The notes under the pieces are model-generated. The model saw only the letters and a program-made list of their open reading frames with translations. It ran no database searches and had not been told where the DNA came from. From positions 1 to 56,808 of the forward strand of contig JAGEMR010000167.1 in NCBI GenBank assembly GCA_021030915.1: DNA of 56,808 bases. The letters run 5' to 3'. Numbering within the stretch: the first letter of the stretch is position 1; each line of letters starts with the position of its first letter. The position numbers were made by a program, and so were the translations under genes. Below are positions 1 to 11,644 of the stretch, piece after piece. This DNA is from Astrothelium macrocarpum. Lineage: Eukaryota > Ascomycota > Dothideomycetes > Trypetheliales > Trypetheliaceae.

Positions 1-32
<32 letters not shown>

Positions 33-1860
33 CAATTTGATATTCCTATATTTGATTAATAACAAATACGTATCATGATAAAAATAATATAAATATATAT
101 GAAAAAATAAATAAAAATGATGATCAATAATGGAGATAAGATTATATATCTCAGACTAGTCCATTTTGGATTATTCGAACGAGCGCTAGTAAGAGTCTAA
201 ATATGAGCATACATTCGAATATATTCATAATTCATTCATAAAATTCACAATTCATGCTAATGCAACTCTTTTGATTCATAAGACCCCTGGCGATAGCAAT
301 ACCTTTCGCTACACCTCCTTCAACCAATAATTTGACTCCTTCATCATCTCACCGCAGAGATTTGAACCCTTCGAGGTCATATTTATATTGATCAAGGATT
401 TCCATCATTTTATCGAATTCAGTTTTGATCGAATCACGTTTATTTCGCTATTCATATCATTTTAAATATATTGATATTCTTTCATTCATCACCAATTCAG
501 ATATTAATAAAAATGATAAATCGGTAATTTTCATTCATAATCTTTTATTTAATATATATATTTTATTAGATATATTTCATTCGTTATTCTAATATTTATC
601 AATTGATTTTTAATAAAAATTATTGATAATTATAAAAATAATATTCACGGAATTAAAAATTGATACCGAATTTATTCTATAATTTTATTTATTTTATTTA
701 ACGAATTGTTTATATAATTCAAATAATGATTCATTAATAATAATTATTCTTTTTTTGATTAAATCATTTTATTTTTTCAAATTTATTATATTAAATCGAA
801 TATATTTTTGAATTAATATATTAATCCAATATCATATTAAATTCTGATCATATTCATTAGAATAATTCCATTTTTTAATAATATCATAAATCAAATTATT
901 AATTATTTTAATATATTAAATTATTTGAAAAAAATTCTTTTTTATTAATTCAATAATAAATATCTGATATTCAATTAATTAATTATATAATAAATTAAAT
1001 AATATCAATATTTTATCATATCTTATTTATTCATTATTTTTAATAAAATTTTATTATTCATCAATTTAATATTAATATTTATTATAAAATTCTAATCATT
1101 TTATTCAATTTAAAATTCAATTAATCTTTGATTAATTTTAATCCATAATTCGGATTCTAATAAATTAATAAATAAATAAATTGATTATTTTCATATTTTT
1201 GATATTTTTGATATTGATTTGATTTTAATTTTTATAATATCAATCCGATTATTAAAAATTTTATCAAATTTTATATTATCAAAAATATTCCGGAAATGAG
1301 AATTCCAATATTAATCTAACGAATTCATTATTTTATTTTCAAATATTACATATAATTTTCTATTTTTCAATTTAATTTATTATATTAAATCAAAATATAA
1401 TGATTTTAATTATTTTTCAATTATTATTAATTCAATTAAATCAATTATTTTTTTATCATTATAAATTGATATTATATTAATATCACGAAAATGAATTTAA
1501 AAATGAATAATTCATCAAAAAATAAAATAATAATTAATTAAAAAATGAATTCACATTAATTTAGAATAATTTGAATTAGAAATTAATAAAAATAGATATT
1601 TATATCTCTATAATCTATTCATTAGCTATTATAAATAGAATCTCATTCATTATGATAACTGATTCAATTCATTTCATAATTCTGATCTCGACCATCAGAA
1701 AAAATAATTCATATCAAAATAGAACTAATTTTTTATTCGAATTGATTGAATCAGATATAATAAAATAATATTTTCAAACCATTTCTACCTCATCACCAAA
1801 AAAACGATTTCAAAATTACCGAATTAGAAAATCAAATAAACGAATTAACGAATTATAGAT
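1..1860. repeat. AT-rich, RIP-like gene-free block
   Basis: The block is overwhelmingly A and T with no sustained reading frame. It opens with an (ATT)n microsatellite at about 1-32. Composition changes abruptly at about 1860, where normal GC sequence begins. Such blocks in filamentous ascomycetes are usually transposon graveyards mutated C-to-T by repeat-induced point mutation; here that is inferred from composition alone. A less degenerate patch lies at about 120-480 and keeps a trace of coding sequence on the minus strand. No terminal repeats or intact transposase could be seen. Confidence 0.8.
261..440 (-). pseudogene. decayed coding remnant inside the AT-rich block
   Basis: Read on the minus strand from about 440 down, one frame stays protein-like for about 60 codons with a single TGA. 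It first gives an acidic/lysine-rich helical stretch (for example DKMMEILDQYKYDLEG). Beyond the TGA comes a hydrophobic and glycine stretch (VKLLVEGGVAKGIAIARGL). It then ends in stops and AT-rich sequence. The family is not recognised. The single TGA and the surrounding composition fit a gene or transposon fragment eroded by mutation. Confidence 0.3.
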
Positions 1861-2602
1861 AAAAGGCAATCACCAAACTTTTTTGCTTGACTGATCCCAA
1901 ATTCCCATACAAATTTGGTGGTGCGGAGGGTGCGGACGTGCGGGGCTGCCTGAGAGGACACCCAACCTTCACGCGAGTGTAACGAAATCGTCAAGAATTT
2001 GTTGAGGAGTCACTCCGATTGTTTTTCATCATTTCACTGTTGAGCACCTCCTTAACAGGCGTGGTGCGAACTAGCTTGTCCACTTTTAACAATCGGAGCT
2101 AAACGGAGCAAATTGCCTTTCATTACTGAAGGCATATCCAGGCTTTCCTGTCATGGCAATCCGAGCATGCGAAAGTACCATTGACGCCCCCGCTCTGCCC
2201 CGCGGTCACCAACCCAATCCACCATCACAATAACGGCTATTTGATGCCTGAAAGGCTATCTTTGGCTTCATGGCCAGCCTTGGATCGGTCTTCGGTCGAA
2301 GAGGAAACGTCACTCCCCGGCCGGCCGCATCTCGTGCCAAAAGTCTCACCACTGCCTATGCAAGAAGCACTCTAGCCCAGGGACTGTTAGCCAACTGGTA
2401 GTCAAGTTTTCTACATCTACGTGGGTGTAAATCTCTATATATCCGTGATTTGTTCCGATTTTTCTTCGAAACTTCTTTGTTTCTTAGCTTCTCGCGGATT
2501 GCGCCATTTCTTGCACCAGTCAATCAATTACTTATCTCTCAGACTCCTTTCCACTGTTGCTGAATCTCAACCACGCTCTTTGTTTCCTCTCAGCCCGTAA
2601 CA
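1861..2602 (+). promoter_or_regulatory. upstream region of the SDR gene, with a TATA-like box
   Basis: This gene-free stretch joins the AT-rich block to the first gene. A TATATAT element lies at 2436-2442, about 160 nt before the ATG at 2603, and a pyrimidine-rich leader runs from about 2455 to 2600. This is the usual arrangement of a fungal core promoter and 5' untranslated region. No other element could be supported. Confidence 0.4.
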
Positions 2603-3826
2603 ATGGCTCCCAGTTTGTGTTCTCTGCGACGGTCTGTCGCTCTGTTGCAACAAACACCTCGTGTATGTGCCCGAACAGCAATCATCATTCCTAGCAGATT
2701 CGCCTCTACAGGATTTGAGAACGAGCCTCTTCAACCCGGTACTAGGTCGGGCAAAGGTGCAACGAAAGCTTCTGGAAATAACGACTTCCCCACAAGCAGA
2801 GGAGCCAGACCACACAACAGCCCTGAAATAAAACTGGGGACCCCCTCTCGAATGCCTGAATTTAGCTTGCAGAACAAGGTGATCTTGGTGTCTGGGGCTG
2901 CGCGGGGGCTGGGACTAGTACAGGCAGAAGCGTTGCTGGAAGCTGGTGCCACTGGTTAAGCGACCTGCCTTCTGATCGAGCTTCAGATCAATGAGCCGCT
3001 AATACGTCTTTCTAGTCCACGCTCTTGACCGACTTCCTGAACCATCACCAACCTTTCACAAAGTCGCCGAACGAGCCAAGGGTGAGCTCGGCACATCTCT
3101 CCATTATCACAGAATAGATGTCCGAGATGTGGCAAACCTGAACGAAATCGTAGAAGCAATTGGAAATCAGCATGGTCGTCTCGACGGTCTCATCGCTGCG
3201 GCTGGGGTCCAGCAAGAAATTCCCGCCATTGATTATCCTCCCGAAGAAATCAACAACATCTTGACGATCAACGTCACTGGTGTCTTTATGACCGCCCAAG
3301 CAGTTGCTCGCCAAATGATAAAATATGGCCGGGGGGGTAGTATCGCCCTGATCGGGAGCATGAGCGGCACCATTGCCAACCGGGTAAGTTCCTCACCCTT
3401 AGCCACATGTTTCAGTACTCCTCAATTCTCCTCACAATCCCTATTCTGAACACCCTACACCAGGGCCTTATTTGTCCTGCCTACAACGCAAGCAAAGCAG
3501 CCGTTCTCCAACTCACCCGCAACCTCGCCTCTGAATGGGGTAATCTCCCTCCAACCCCCGCTTCCTCCGGCGCCCCCGATTCCACTACCACCCACCAGAG
3601 CATTCGCGTCAATTCGCTCTCGCCTGGCTACATACTTACAGAAATGGTTGATGCACTCTTTGAGAAATATCCAGAACGTCGACGAGATTGGCCACAGCAG
3701 AACATGCTGGGTCGGCTGTCAAAACCGGAGGAATATCGCGGCGCAGCGGTGTTTTTGATGAGCGATGCGAGCTCGTTCTTGACGGGTGCAGATTTGAGGA
3801 TGGATGGAGGACATGCGTCGTGGTAA
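2603..3826 (+). CDS. short-chain dehydrogenase/reductase (arabinitol/sorbose reductase type)
   Basis: Joined exons 2603-2954, 3016-3383 and 3464-3826 give a 360-residue NAD(P)-dependent oxidoreductase. Both introns are GT-AG (61 and 80 nt). The Rossmann motif SGAARGLG is at residues 97-104, the catalytic serine is near 232 and YNASK (Tyr247, Lys251) completes the active site. The C-terminal half resembles fungal D-arabinitol/sorbose-type polyol reductases. About 85 residues precede the catalytic domain, and the first 35 are basic and hydroxylated with no acidic residue, which suggests a mitochondrial targeting sequence. An in-frame Pro/Ser/Thr-rich insertion of about 20 residues follows NLASEWG. 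The exact substrate cannot be read from the sequence. Confidence 0.85.
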
Positions 3827-4404
3827 AATGGGCGATATTGGAAGATCGGGTTATGATTTTTGGGGAAAGATGACAAGCTTGACTTTATTGAGCTTTGCGG
3901 AGGATATGGGATTCAGGTAAGAATCAGCTGCATATGCTCATCTTTCTGGGCAGCATGGCGCCTGAGGGATTCGGACTGGATTCGTCCTTGTCATCGATAT
4001 TATAGGAGGATTTCTTTACTAGCATACTTTGTTGGCTTCGACCAGATCTCTTTGAACACATTTTCCGGCGTCTTTGTTCGTTAGATTTGATCTTTCCAAG
4101 GCCATCCTCGTCTTTTCATATGAATACACGAATCTGCGTTAATCGACACATTATCAATACAACGCATGTCAGAGCAACCCTCCCAGACCTCACTAATGCT
4201 AGATGCGGACCAAGGAAATGCAGATTTGTGACGAATCAGTCTTGTACTTGGAGCATATTTGCGTTGCATCTCTAGAGCCCACCAACTAGCTTGTGCGACT
4301 AGAGTAACCCTAATCTTTCTGCCTCCTCAATCCGCACTCTTCATTTCTCTGCCACGATATCTGCATCATACCAATTAGTAATGGATCCCCAGGAAAAAAG
4401 TAGT
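3827..4404. other. convergent intergenic region
   Basis: About 580 nt lie between the stop codons of the SDR gene (plus) and the low-complexity protein (minus). It should hold both 3' untranslated regions. No further gene, RNA or repeat was seen. Confidence 0.5.
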
Positions 4405-5343
4405 TCACTCCAAACCACTTTTGCCATCCTGGCACTCTTCGTTAACATTCAACGTCTCCTGATCAGTCATCTTCTCATCGCTATCAGCCTCCAAGTGAGG
4501 GAACGCGCGAAAGTCGAACGGACTGGGGTCTGCCTTTGACCCAACTGTAAATTCTTGGATCTCGCGTGTAGGCAGCTCTCTTTGCTCAGGAAACCGCTGC
4601 GAAACTTCCGCCTCGCACAACTTGATCGCCTCCTGGTAAAGCTGGGAGAGCTTCTCGCTTTCGCACGCGGGTAGAAGGTGATTCACGGTGGGGCCCTCGG
4701 CACCGAGGAGCTTTGTAATGATGGCCTCTGCTCGGCTGGCTTTGGAGGCCGTCCACTTGGAGTTTGGCTCAAAACATGTTGAATCCATTGTGGATGAGAC
4801 GGATGAGAGCGTGGCTAGCAATTCTGTATCTGTTTCACGCCCGGTTGATGGAGAAATGTGGCCTTCTAGCGAACGACGCTGGATTTGACGAGCTTTCCTT
4901 GTCAGATTAGATTCCGGAGTATTAGGTAAACTGACAGCGTATTCGGATCTGCTGGATGATGCAGAGGCGTCTGGATTACAGTTGGGAGTCGTTTTGTTCT
5001 TTGTCACCTTTGCAGCCTTTTTCTGTAGGAAAGCTCCCTTGTTCTTCGGGCCATCTGACGAACCTTGTCCAAGCTTAATTTTGAGCTTTGAAGTTGGAGG
5101 CCGCCCGACACTACTGGACATTGATGTTCTTTTGCCAAGGTCAATCTGATCTATTGGGCTTTCATTGGCTTTGGCAAATTTGATGTCGCCATTTTTATTG
5201 ATGGGAGTGGCAGCGGTAGTGACGGAGACACGAGCAGAATTTTGCATGAGTATTCCACTAAGTTTGGGCATTGTGTCTTCTGGATTATTTGCCATCGGAT
5301 GAGCATTATGGCTCTGTAGCTTTCTGCTTGATTCTTCCGCCAT
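4405..5343 (-). CDS. hypothetical low-complexity protein
   Basis: An uninterrupted minus-strand frame of 312 residues runs from the ATG at 5343 to 4405. The same frame is open about 11 codons further upstream without another ATG, so an upstream exon is possible. The N-terminal half is Ser/Lys/Asn-rich and looks disordered and basic. The C-terminal third is more ordered: a helical stretch (about SEKLSQLYQEAIKLCEAEV) followed by a short acidic tail. No catalytic or membrane motif is visible and I do not recognise a family. Nuclear localisation would suit the basic patches, but that is only inference. Confidence 0.6.
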   Translation of the reverse strand: MAEESSRKLQSHNAHPMANNPEDTMPKLSGILMQNSARVSVTTAATPINKNGDIKFAKANESPIDQIDLGKRTSMSSSVGRPPTSKLKIKLGQGSSDGPKNKGAFLQKKAAKVTKNKTTPNCNPDASASSSRSEYAVSLPNTPESNLTRKARQIQRRSLEGHISPSTGRETDTELLATLSSVSSTMDSTCFEPNSKWTASKASRAEAIITKLLGAEGPTVNHLLPACESEKLSQLYQEAIKLCEAEVSQRFPEQRELPTREIQEFTVGSKADPSPFDFRAFPHLEADSDEKMTDQETLNVNEECQDGKSGLE

Positions 5344-6073
5344 GATTGCAGAAGCTCCAGTAGACTCACTAATCAATGAAACGTCTCTGTGAGAATTCAG
5401 AGAGTCCCTGACGATGAACAGTAAAGCATCTGTGTTGCACGAGCAAAAAGATGGTTTGGAGCAAGCTTGATACCAGCAAAACGTACTAGGTCTTATAGTA
5501 GATGAGACTCGTGTATGGCGATACGGTCTATCAAGAGTCGGTATTTCTAGGACGTACTGAGGCCTGGATGGAAGAAAAGAGAATATAATTGGGGGAATCT
5601 AATAACTCACAAGTCTCTTGGCTGGAAAAGTCATCAAGGCATGCACATGTATGGTAGAGGTGTAGGCAAAAATGGAATGAGTCGGTACTCAGATACACCA
5701 TCGCTTTTTCCTAACCGCATGTTTGTGATGTACACGTTACTCACACAGGTTTCGAATTGTGATTGTCGGTATATGATATTCTCCATCTGGGGAGATGGTT
5801 GAATGAGAATCCTTTAGCTTCGCAGCTTTTCTACGCCGCGCCAAAGACGCGAAGCCTTGGGTTATAGACATATCGTAATGAATTTGGACGTCGACAAACA
5901 TAATGACCGAGATTTGTTTGTATGTTCCCGTCCGATGTTGGGGTTTTGAATTCTCAATTTTGGCGTAGGTAGCGACGTTCCAGGAACGCGTCGGTTAATT
6001 CCGTTCTCGTAACGTAGCTTTATCTCAGGTTGCTTGGTTCACATCATCATCACCAAAATCTTTCTTCGACATT
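5344..6073. promoter_or_regulatory. divergent intergenic region
   Basis: This 730 nt stretch separates the divergently transcribed low-complexity protein (minus) and ribophorin II (plus), so it should carry both promoters. A short leader containing CATCATCATCACC directly precedes the ATG at 6074. No other feature is supported. Confidence 0.35.
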
Positions 6074-7026
6074 ATGCGGTTACTATACGGCCTGGCAGCT
6101 CTTTTGAGCACTGCATTAGCCTCTGCCGCTTCTTGGGGCTTTGACGATGCTACCTTGACAGTTCAGAGTAAAGGTGCAGGCGTCGGATCTGGGTTGAAAG
6201 AAAAGTAAGTTGATCAAGATGCCTTGCTCGCGATCATGAACTAATGTAGCCAGCCTCAATTCAAAGTCGCCTCTAGCCAAGCCTGTAGCTTTAGAAGGTT
6301 CCGATACACTTAAGATTACTCTTACCACATTGGATGGAAAGAAAGGCTCAAGGCCACATCAGGCCTTCCTTACTCTCGCAGACCCCACAACTGGGCTTGA
6401 AGAAGCATTCCCTTTTAGCCTCAAGGAGAATGGGAAAGGAAAGGTTGAATTGGCAAGTCTACACCATCATACATATAGTTCATGATCCCTAACAACAACA
6501 GACTCAAAAGGAGATTCCTATCCAGTTGCTCACAAGCACATCTCCTCTTAAAGCATCAGTTGTGCTAGGATCATTCGGCTCATCCACCCCTATCAATATC
6601 GAAGTTTTCCAACTCGACACGCGTCGCGATACTAGTGCTCCAGTTGACACCCCGAAAGCAGTCCGCTACGGCAAGCTTCCCGAAATCCATCATATCTTCA
6701 AGCCCGATCCTAAAAGTCCAAACGTCCTCATCACCATTATATTCTCCCTTGCAATATTTGCTACGCTCCCCGTGCTACTTGGCACTTGGCTTACCATCGG
6801 TGGCAACTTTGCTCACGTGGGAAAGGCGCTCAGTACCGCTCCTGTTGCACACGGAGTTTTCTTCGGATCAATACTTGTACTGGAGATTACATTTGTCCTC
6901 TACTACACGGCATGGAATCTATTTCAGACGCTACCTGCAGTTGGCATTGTGGGCTTTGTGGCATTCTTGAGCGGGACCAGGGCATTGACGGAGGTTCAGG
7001 GTCGACGGTTGGCTGGTGAGAGGTGA
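6074..7026 (+). CDS. SWP1: oligosaccharyltransferase subunit ribophorin II (Swp1 homologue)
   Basis: Exons 6074-6204, 6254-6452 and 6502-7026 encode 284 residues. The protein is an accessory subunit of the ER oligosaccharyltransferase, which moves the lipid-linked glycan onto asparagines of nascent proteins. A signal peptide occupies about residues 1-20. A lumenal domain follows, with the family-typical segment ending in ASVVLGSFGSS. The C-terminal part has three membrane helices (after PDPKSPNVLITIIF, near HGVFFGSILVLEITFV, and the final AVGIVGFVAFL segment). Intron 1 is 49 nt GT-AG. Intron 2 (6453-6501, 49 nt) begins GCAAGT, a GC-AG intron, and no in-frame GT donor gives the conserved junction. 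Length matches fungal Swp1 proteins. Confidence 0.9.
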
Positions 7027-10000
7027 AGGAGACCATGCACACATATGTCTTGAATAGCTTGCGACTCCCAAATAGTCGGCTTGGCACTTCCGCCGCTCGA
7101 GCATGAGGGTAACATTGAGGTGAGGGCGGGTATAGCTTAGTATGCATGGTATCAAAAGTGATTTGGGGTCCGAATCGAGCCCAAGCTTTGAAAGGCGAGG
7201 GCTACTTTCGTCTCAATTAAAGGCGCACGTGATAATATTAGAACGGCTTCTTTCACTTCCCCGAGTTCCACCTACTCTCCAGTTTCGGGTCACAATTGCA
7301 GCATCAAAAAGGTGGAAAGCATATCCAAGTACGCATTGCTCTGCGCAGGAGAATTGGCAAGACATTGATCTTCTCTTGCTGCCACATTTGCTAGCTTTTC
7401 TCCACTTCAGTCCAAGTACCTATTAGTTTTCGCACCAAGACCACCGACAAGTTCCCTGCGCTAGTATGCAGCACAGTCAGCTTCACCAATGCCCCTTACA
7501 TGAGCGACTGTCTGTTCCTGGCAGTGCAGAAATTCATCAACCGCACTTGTATCAATTCAACTACTCCATTAACTTTAATCTTAGTCAGATCTTTCTGGTC
7601 TATCGGCCCGAAAAATGAGGCTCTTAAAGGTCCTTGGTAAGCTTACTGCTTCTTCTCATCTTCCCCTTGCAATGCGCTCCTAAACAAAGCACAATTAATG
7701 ATTTTATGCCGATTAGAAGGATTCTACTCGCGCGTGTAGTATTCAAGGGTTAGCCAGCATTAAATCAGTCCATCTTCTAGACTGATCGATGCAGATTGGT
7801 ATCCACTCTGATGCGTAGCCGATACTTTGTGGCACTGAATTCCCGATATCTTGTTATAGATCATCTGGTCGAATTTGCAGGAAACTGGTAAAGATGGTTC
7901 TGAGCGTGCAGGGTATTTGCTTTTTGCATCAAGCCTCTTGACCCATTTTTACCGCAATTCTGAAGCGAAGATATCTAACAAATCGAGGCGTCAAGGTTTA
8001 TCGGAAGGCGGAGCACCTCTGGTTAGACTGAAGCGAGTACGTTTCGACAAACGAACCTTAGATATGGCGAAACTGGAGTATAATGCGGCTTGATTTGATT
8101 CCGACCTTTTGGAAGCCATTGAAAGGCGACTGCACGAGGAGATTGAGGATCGAACAATCAGCTCTAAGCTTTCTGGGCAGTAGCGTTACTTTGATCCTAC
8201 CAGATATGGCGTACTCCGTACCCGTAGGTACTTCCAAACTAGCTTAGCGGCCACAAGCGCCGTGTGTGTGTGTACGTATGTCAGCAATTCCTGGAAATCA
8301 TTGACCTCCAAAGATCCCAAAGTTTGTCCCTGCAGGCGGGTGTAGGTGCACACGCAACGTCAGACCCACAACACGTGCCCAATGCTTTCTGGGAACTTGG
8401 CGCTGTATTGCTTTGCGCTCACCAGTGTGCGGCTACTCGGCAATCGTCTCCTATCCATCCTACGATTTACCGCCCAAAATATTAGAATTTGGAAGGTTGC
8501 GAAAAGAAACGATGTCTCCAATTTCAGATCGGTAGGTTCGGCGTGCCCGGAAGAAGAGAGCCTCCAAGCCAGCAAAGTGCTTTGAGAGGCAAAGCCATGT
8601 TTTTTGCGACAAGGCAGACTTCGTGAGTAGCAAGCAAATCTCCAGCCGGTACAATGGAATGTCTGTAGGTCCTTTTGTGGATGTCTGCGACAACCTACAC
8701 TTGGTCACCGCAAGATGGCTGTGAATTCGCCAATTCGTTATCTGCGAGGCTTCTTCCAATATGGTCCAAAGACGCCCCGAAAATCCACAAAGCATAACGG
8801 CCACGAGATCTCTTCATGCAGCCTCGACTCGCTGATGTGGAACGACAATATGGGATTTGGTGAAGATGGCGTTCATGCGCTGAAGCTGACCTCGAGCATA
8901 CCATCACAGTTTCGCTCTCAAGTCGTGATTCGGATTACGTAGACACAAAGCCTTTGTTTTTGGTACAGATCTCGAGAACAATCAAATCTTCTTGTTTGGT
9001 TGGAAATCATGTCGCCAATCGGCTTGTCTCGCACACGGGCGCGATATCTTCTGTCGCACTGCATAGAACGACGTTTTCTGGCGCGAATGCCGAGTTTGGC
9101 CAATGGCATGCTCTCTAGCCCTATGCCGGATGATCGCGTGGCTGGCAAGGCGTGCCAAGAATTAACGACGTCCAGGCAAGAGAGAGAATTGACTTTTGAT
9201 CTTAGATGGTGATCGCGCAACTTTGCCGCATCTTGTTTTTTCTTTCACAGGATCTGCTCCGTACTCTGCATTACCTTGTTCATCCCCCTGCTTTAGCAGC
9301 ATGCAACCAACTTGATGGTTGCCTCGTGTTAGCGACGGCATCCGGTCACGCTCACGCCTCATCTAATTCACAGACGAGACGCATTATTGAAAGCTGTTCT
9401 GGCCCGGGGAATTAAGCCATCCTGGCAAATGGCTTAACAGAAACAATAAGCGATGGCTTACCCCATCATTCAGAAATCTCCTTAGTCCCCTTGGCATGGT
9501 GGGGGAACGAGCGCCAAGCGGTGATAAAGTGCAGTGGAAGGATGCCCTCGTAGCCTTGCCGTCATCCACTAGCGAGGTGAGCCAGCTCCCAATTCAGAGT
9601 CGTCCGTCAACGGCGGAGCGGCTGCGAGCAGGGACCAGGCTCAAATCTCGGCCATCATCAATCCACCTACCAATGAAGGCGATGTTTGGTGACGATCTCT
9701 CAGGGTCCATATTATTTTTAACATTTCTCCGCAGATGGGCCAAGGGCTATTGCGAACCGTCTGCACCTCTGATGCGCCCAACTATCGATTCAGACCTGAT
9801 CATCCCATGCATGCAACACTCGCCAAAGTTTTTTCTTTTCGAGTATGCAGTCAGAGCTGGAGCTCAAGGTGGGGCTCCAACGAACATCGCAGGGTCCACT
9901 GCATACGAGAGGAACAGTTGGGAAGCTCATCCCAAACTCATCTAGGATACTTCGCCAAGGATTTCTCATCTAGGCACATACGGTGAGATATCGGTCGTTA

Positions 10001-10249
10001 AAAGCCTCTCCAAATGAGGGACCATTCAGCGCCTAATCCCTGCGAGGATCTTTAGTAGCTTTGTCCAGCGAATACATGGAAGCTTCCGCAGGCAGGTACC
10101 TAACATGCCATGGCCAGCATGTGCGCTTTTGCTAGTTCGCCGGCCGTACTTCTTATATCTGCTACCATCCCTATCTTTCTAGCTGCAGAAGAACTTGTCC
10201 TCTCATTGATATTTTTTTTTCCATCGTTTTGTCAATACCTCATAGCATA
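7027..10249. other. long gene-free stretch
   Basis: Over 3.2 kb of normal base composition holds no reading frame recognisable as a protein. A short piece at about 7614-7730 looks like the start of a gene: an ATG, a CT-rich leader, then a good intron (gtaagc ... attag). The frames beyond it do not continue. A small open frame at 7875-8093 (about 72 codons) and one at 9496-9945 (149 codons) lack family resemblance. The stretch may hold a decayed gene, a non-coding transcript or the long promoter of the oxidase at 10250. The last 50 nt include a T-rich run before its ATG. Confidence 0.4.
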
Positions 10250-11644
10250 ATGTTTCGTTCGCTTGCATTCCTTGCAGCTGGGCTGAGCTTCAGTGCTCAT
10301 GCTGCAGTCATTGATATGGAAGGACTTCCAGATACTGGACTTGATACTTCATCATGGACTACTGGAACAGCACCACCAATTTCCGATCTCGTGGATCTCA
10401 ACGATATGCAGATTGCCGCCAAAAACACGCTTTCAGGGGATAACTATGCGTATTACCGTACTGGTGCATTGGACGAAACCAGTAAGGCAACTTTGATATT
10501 GCATGTCTGGGTTCAAGGATTGTATTCGCTGATCAGGTTGTAGCCTACAACAACAACATGTTCATTTGGCAGAAGATGCGACTGAATGGATTTAGTTTTG
10601 TTGATGTATCAGACGTTAATCTAGCGTAAGTATGCCCTCGGAGTCGATTAATGCATGACGGCATACTGAGGAAATAACAAACTAGAACCACCATTCTCGG
10701 GTACAATTTTAGTGCTCCATTCTTCATCGCGCCCGCCGCTCAAGCTGGTCGCGCCAACTCTGGTGCAGAAGCCAATCTTGTCCAAGCTGCAGGCAACAAT
10801 AGCATCCTCTACGTACCTTCCATCTCGTCCACCCTTTCCATCCAACAGATCGCGGCTGCAGCCGCGCCTGGGCAAGTCATGTTTCACCAGGAGTATATCT
10901 GGAGTAACACCACCCTCCTCCAGTCCCAGCTACAGCAGATGGAAGCATCAGGCTTCAAGGCCATTTTCCTCACCGTTGACAACACTGGCGTCAATGGCAT
11001 CCGTGATCGTTCTTTACGTTTCGAGCCCAGCGGTGACACGGGTCATAGTGCGACCTTTACCATCTCGGCACTCAACCAGCTGCGGAGCATGACTAACTTG
11101 ACAATCGTGCCTAAAGGCGTCAAGACTGCCCATGACGCCAAGCTCTGCGCCGATCTCGGCTTCAAGGCTGTCTACATCTCCAATCACGGTGGTCGTGTTG
11201 TCGATAACGCGCCCACGGCCATCGAGATTCTGCTTGACATTCACAATACATATCCGCAGCTCTTTTCACAGATGGAGATTTATGCCGATGGCGGAGTCCG
11301 TCGCGGCACACACGTCCTCGCTTTACTGGCGCTGGGCGTGCGCGCCGTCGGTTTAGGTCGGCCTGCCATGTATGCCAATCTCTACGGCACGACAGGCGTA
11401 GAGAAGATGATTAGCATTCTCCGACAGGAGATGATTACGGAGATGCAGCTTATGGGACAGGCAGATGTGAATGGATGGAGAGGAAATACAACTTTCGTAA
11501 GTGAATCATACGGCTGAGAAAAGTTTGAAGTCGAATAACATGCTGATATTTGACATGTAGCTCAACACCAAGCAGATCGAAACCGAATACTTTGGTGCGC
11601 CTCTCGCTTCAAGCGTAGGAGTTGGTGGTCCTCAAAGATTCTAG
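10250..11644 (+). CDS. secreted FMN-dependent alpha-hydroxyacid oxidase/dehydrogenase
   Basis: Exons 10250-10481, 10544-10625, 10686-11496 and 11561-11644 give 402 residues. The family (lactate oxidase, glycolate oxidase, flavocytochrome b2 core) oxidises L-2-hydroxy acids to 2-oxo acids using FMN. The diagnostic active-site motif SNHGGRVVD is present, with catalytic His272 and Arg275. The conserved lysine sits in VPKGVK, and the FMN-phosphate loop follows as ADGGVRRGT ... AVGLGRPAMYA. There is no cytochrome b5 domain, so electrons probably go to oxygen. The first 18 residues form a clear signal peptide (hydrophobic core, cleavage near AHA-AV). This is unusual for a family that is mostly mitochondrial or peroxisomal. 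The substrate is unknown. Confidence 0.85.

Noticed and set aside
3530..3600. Possible third intron in the first SDR (gtaatc ... caccag)
   Set aside because: Removing the 59 nt would break the reading frame into the conserved IRVN segment.
7125..7195. tRNA-like A-box (TAGCTTAGT) and B-box-like (GGTCCGAATC) sequence
   Set aside because: The arms do not pair into an acceptor or T stem and no anticodon stem can be drawn, so it is not called a tRNA.
9496..9945. 149-codon plus-strand frame
   Set aside because: No domain, signal or splice context and no resemblance to a known protein; most likely chance.
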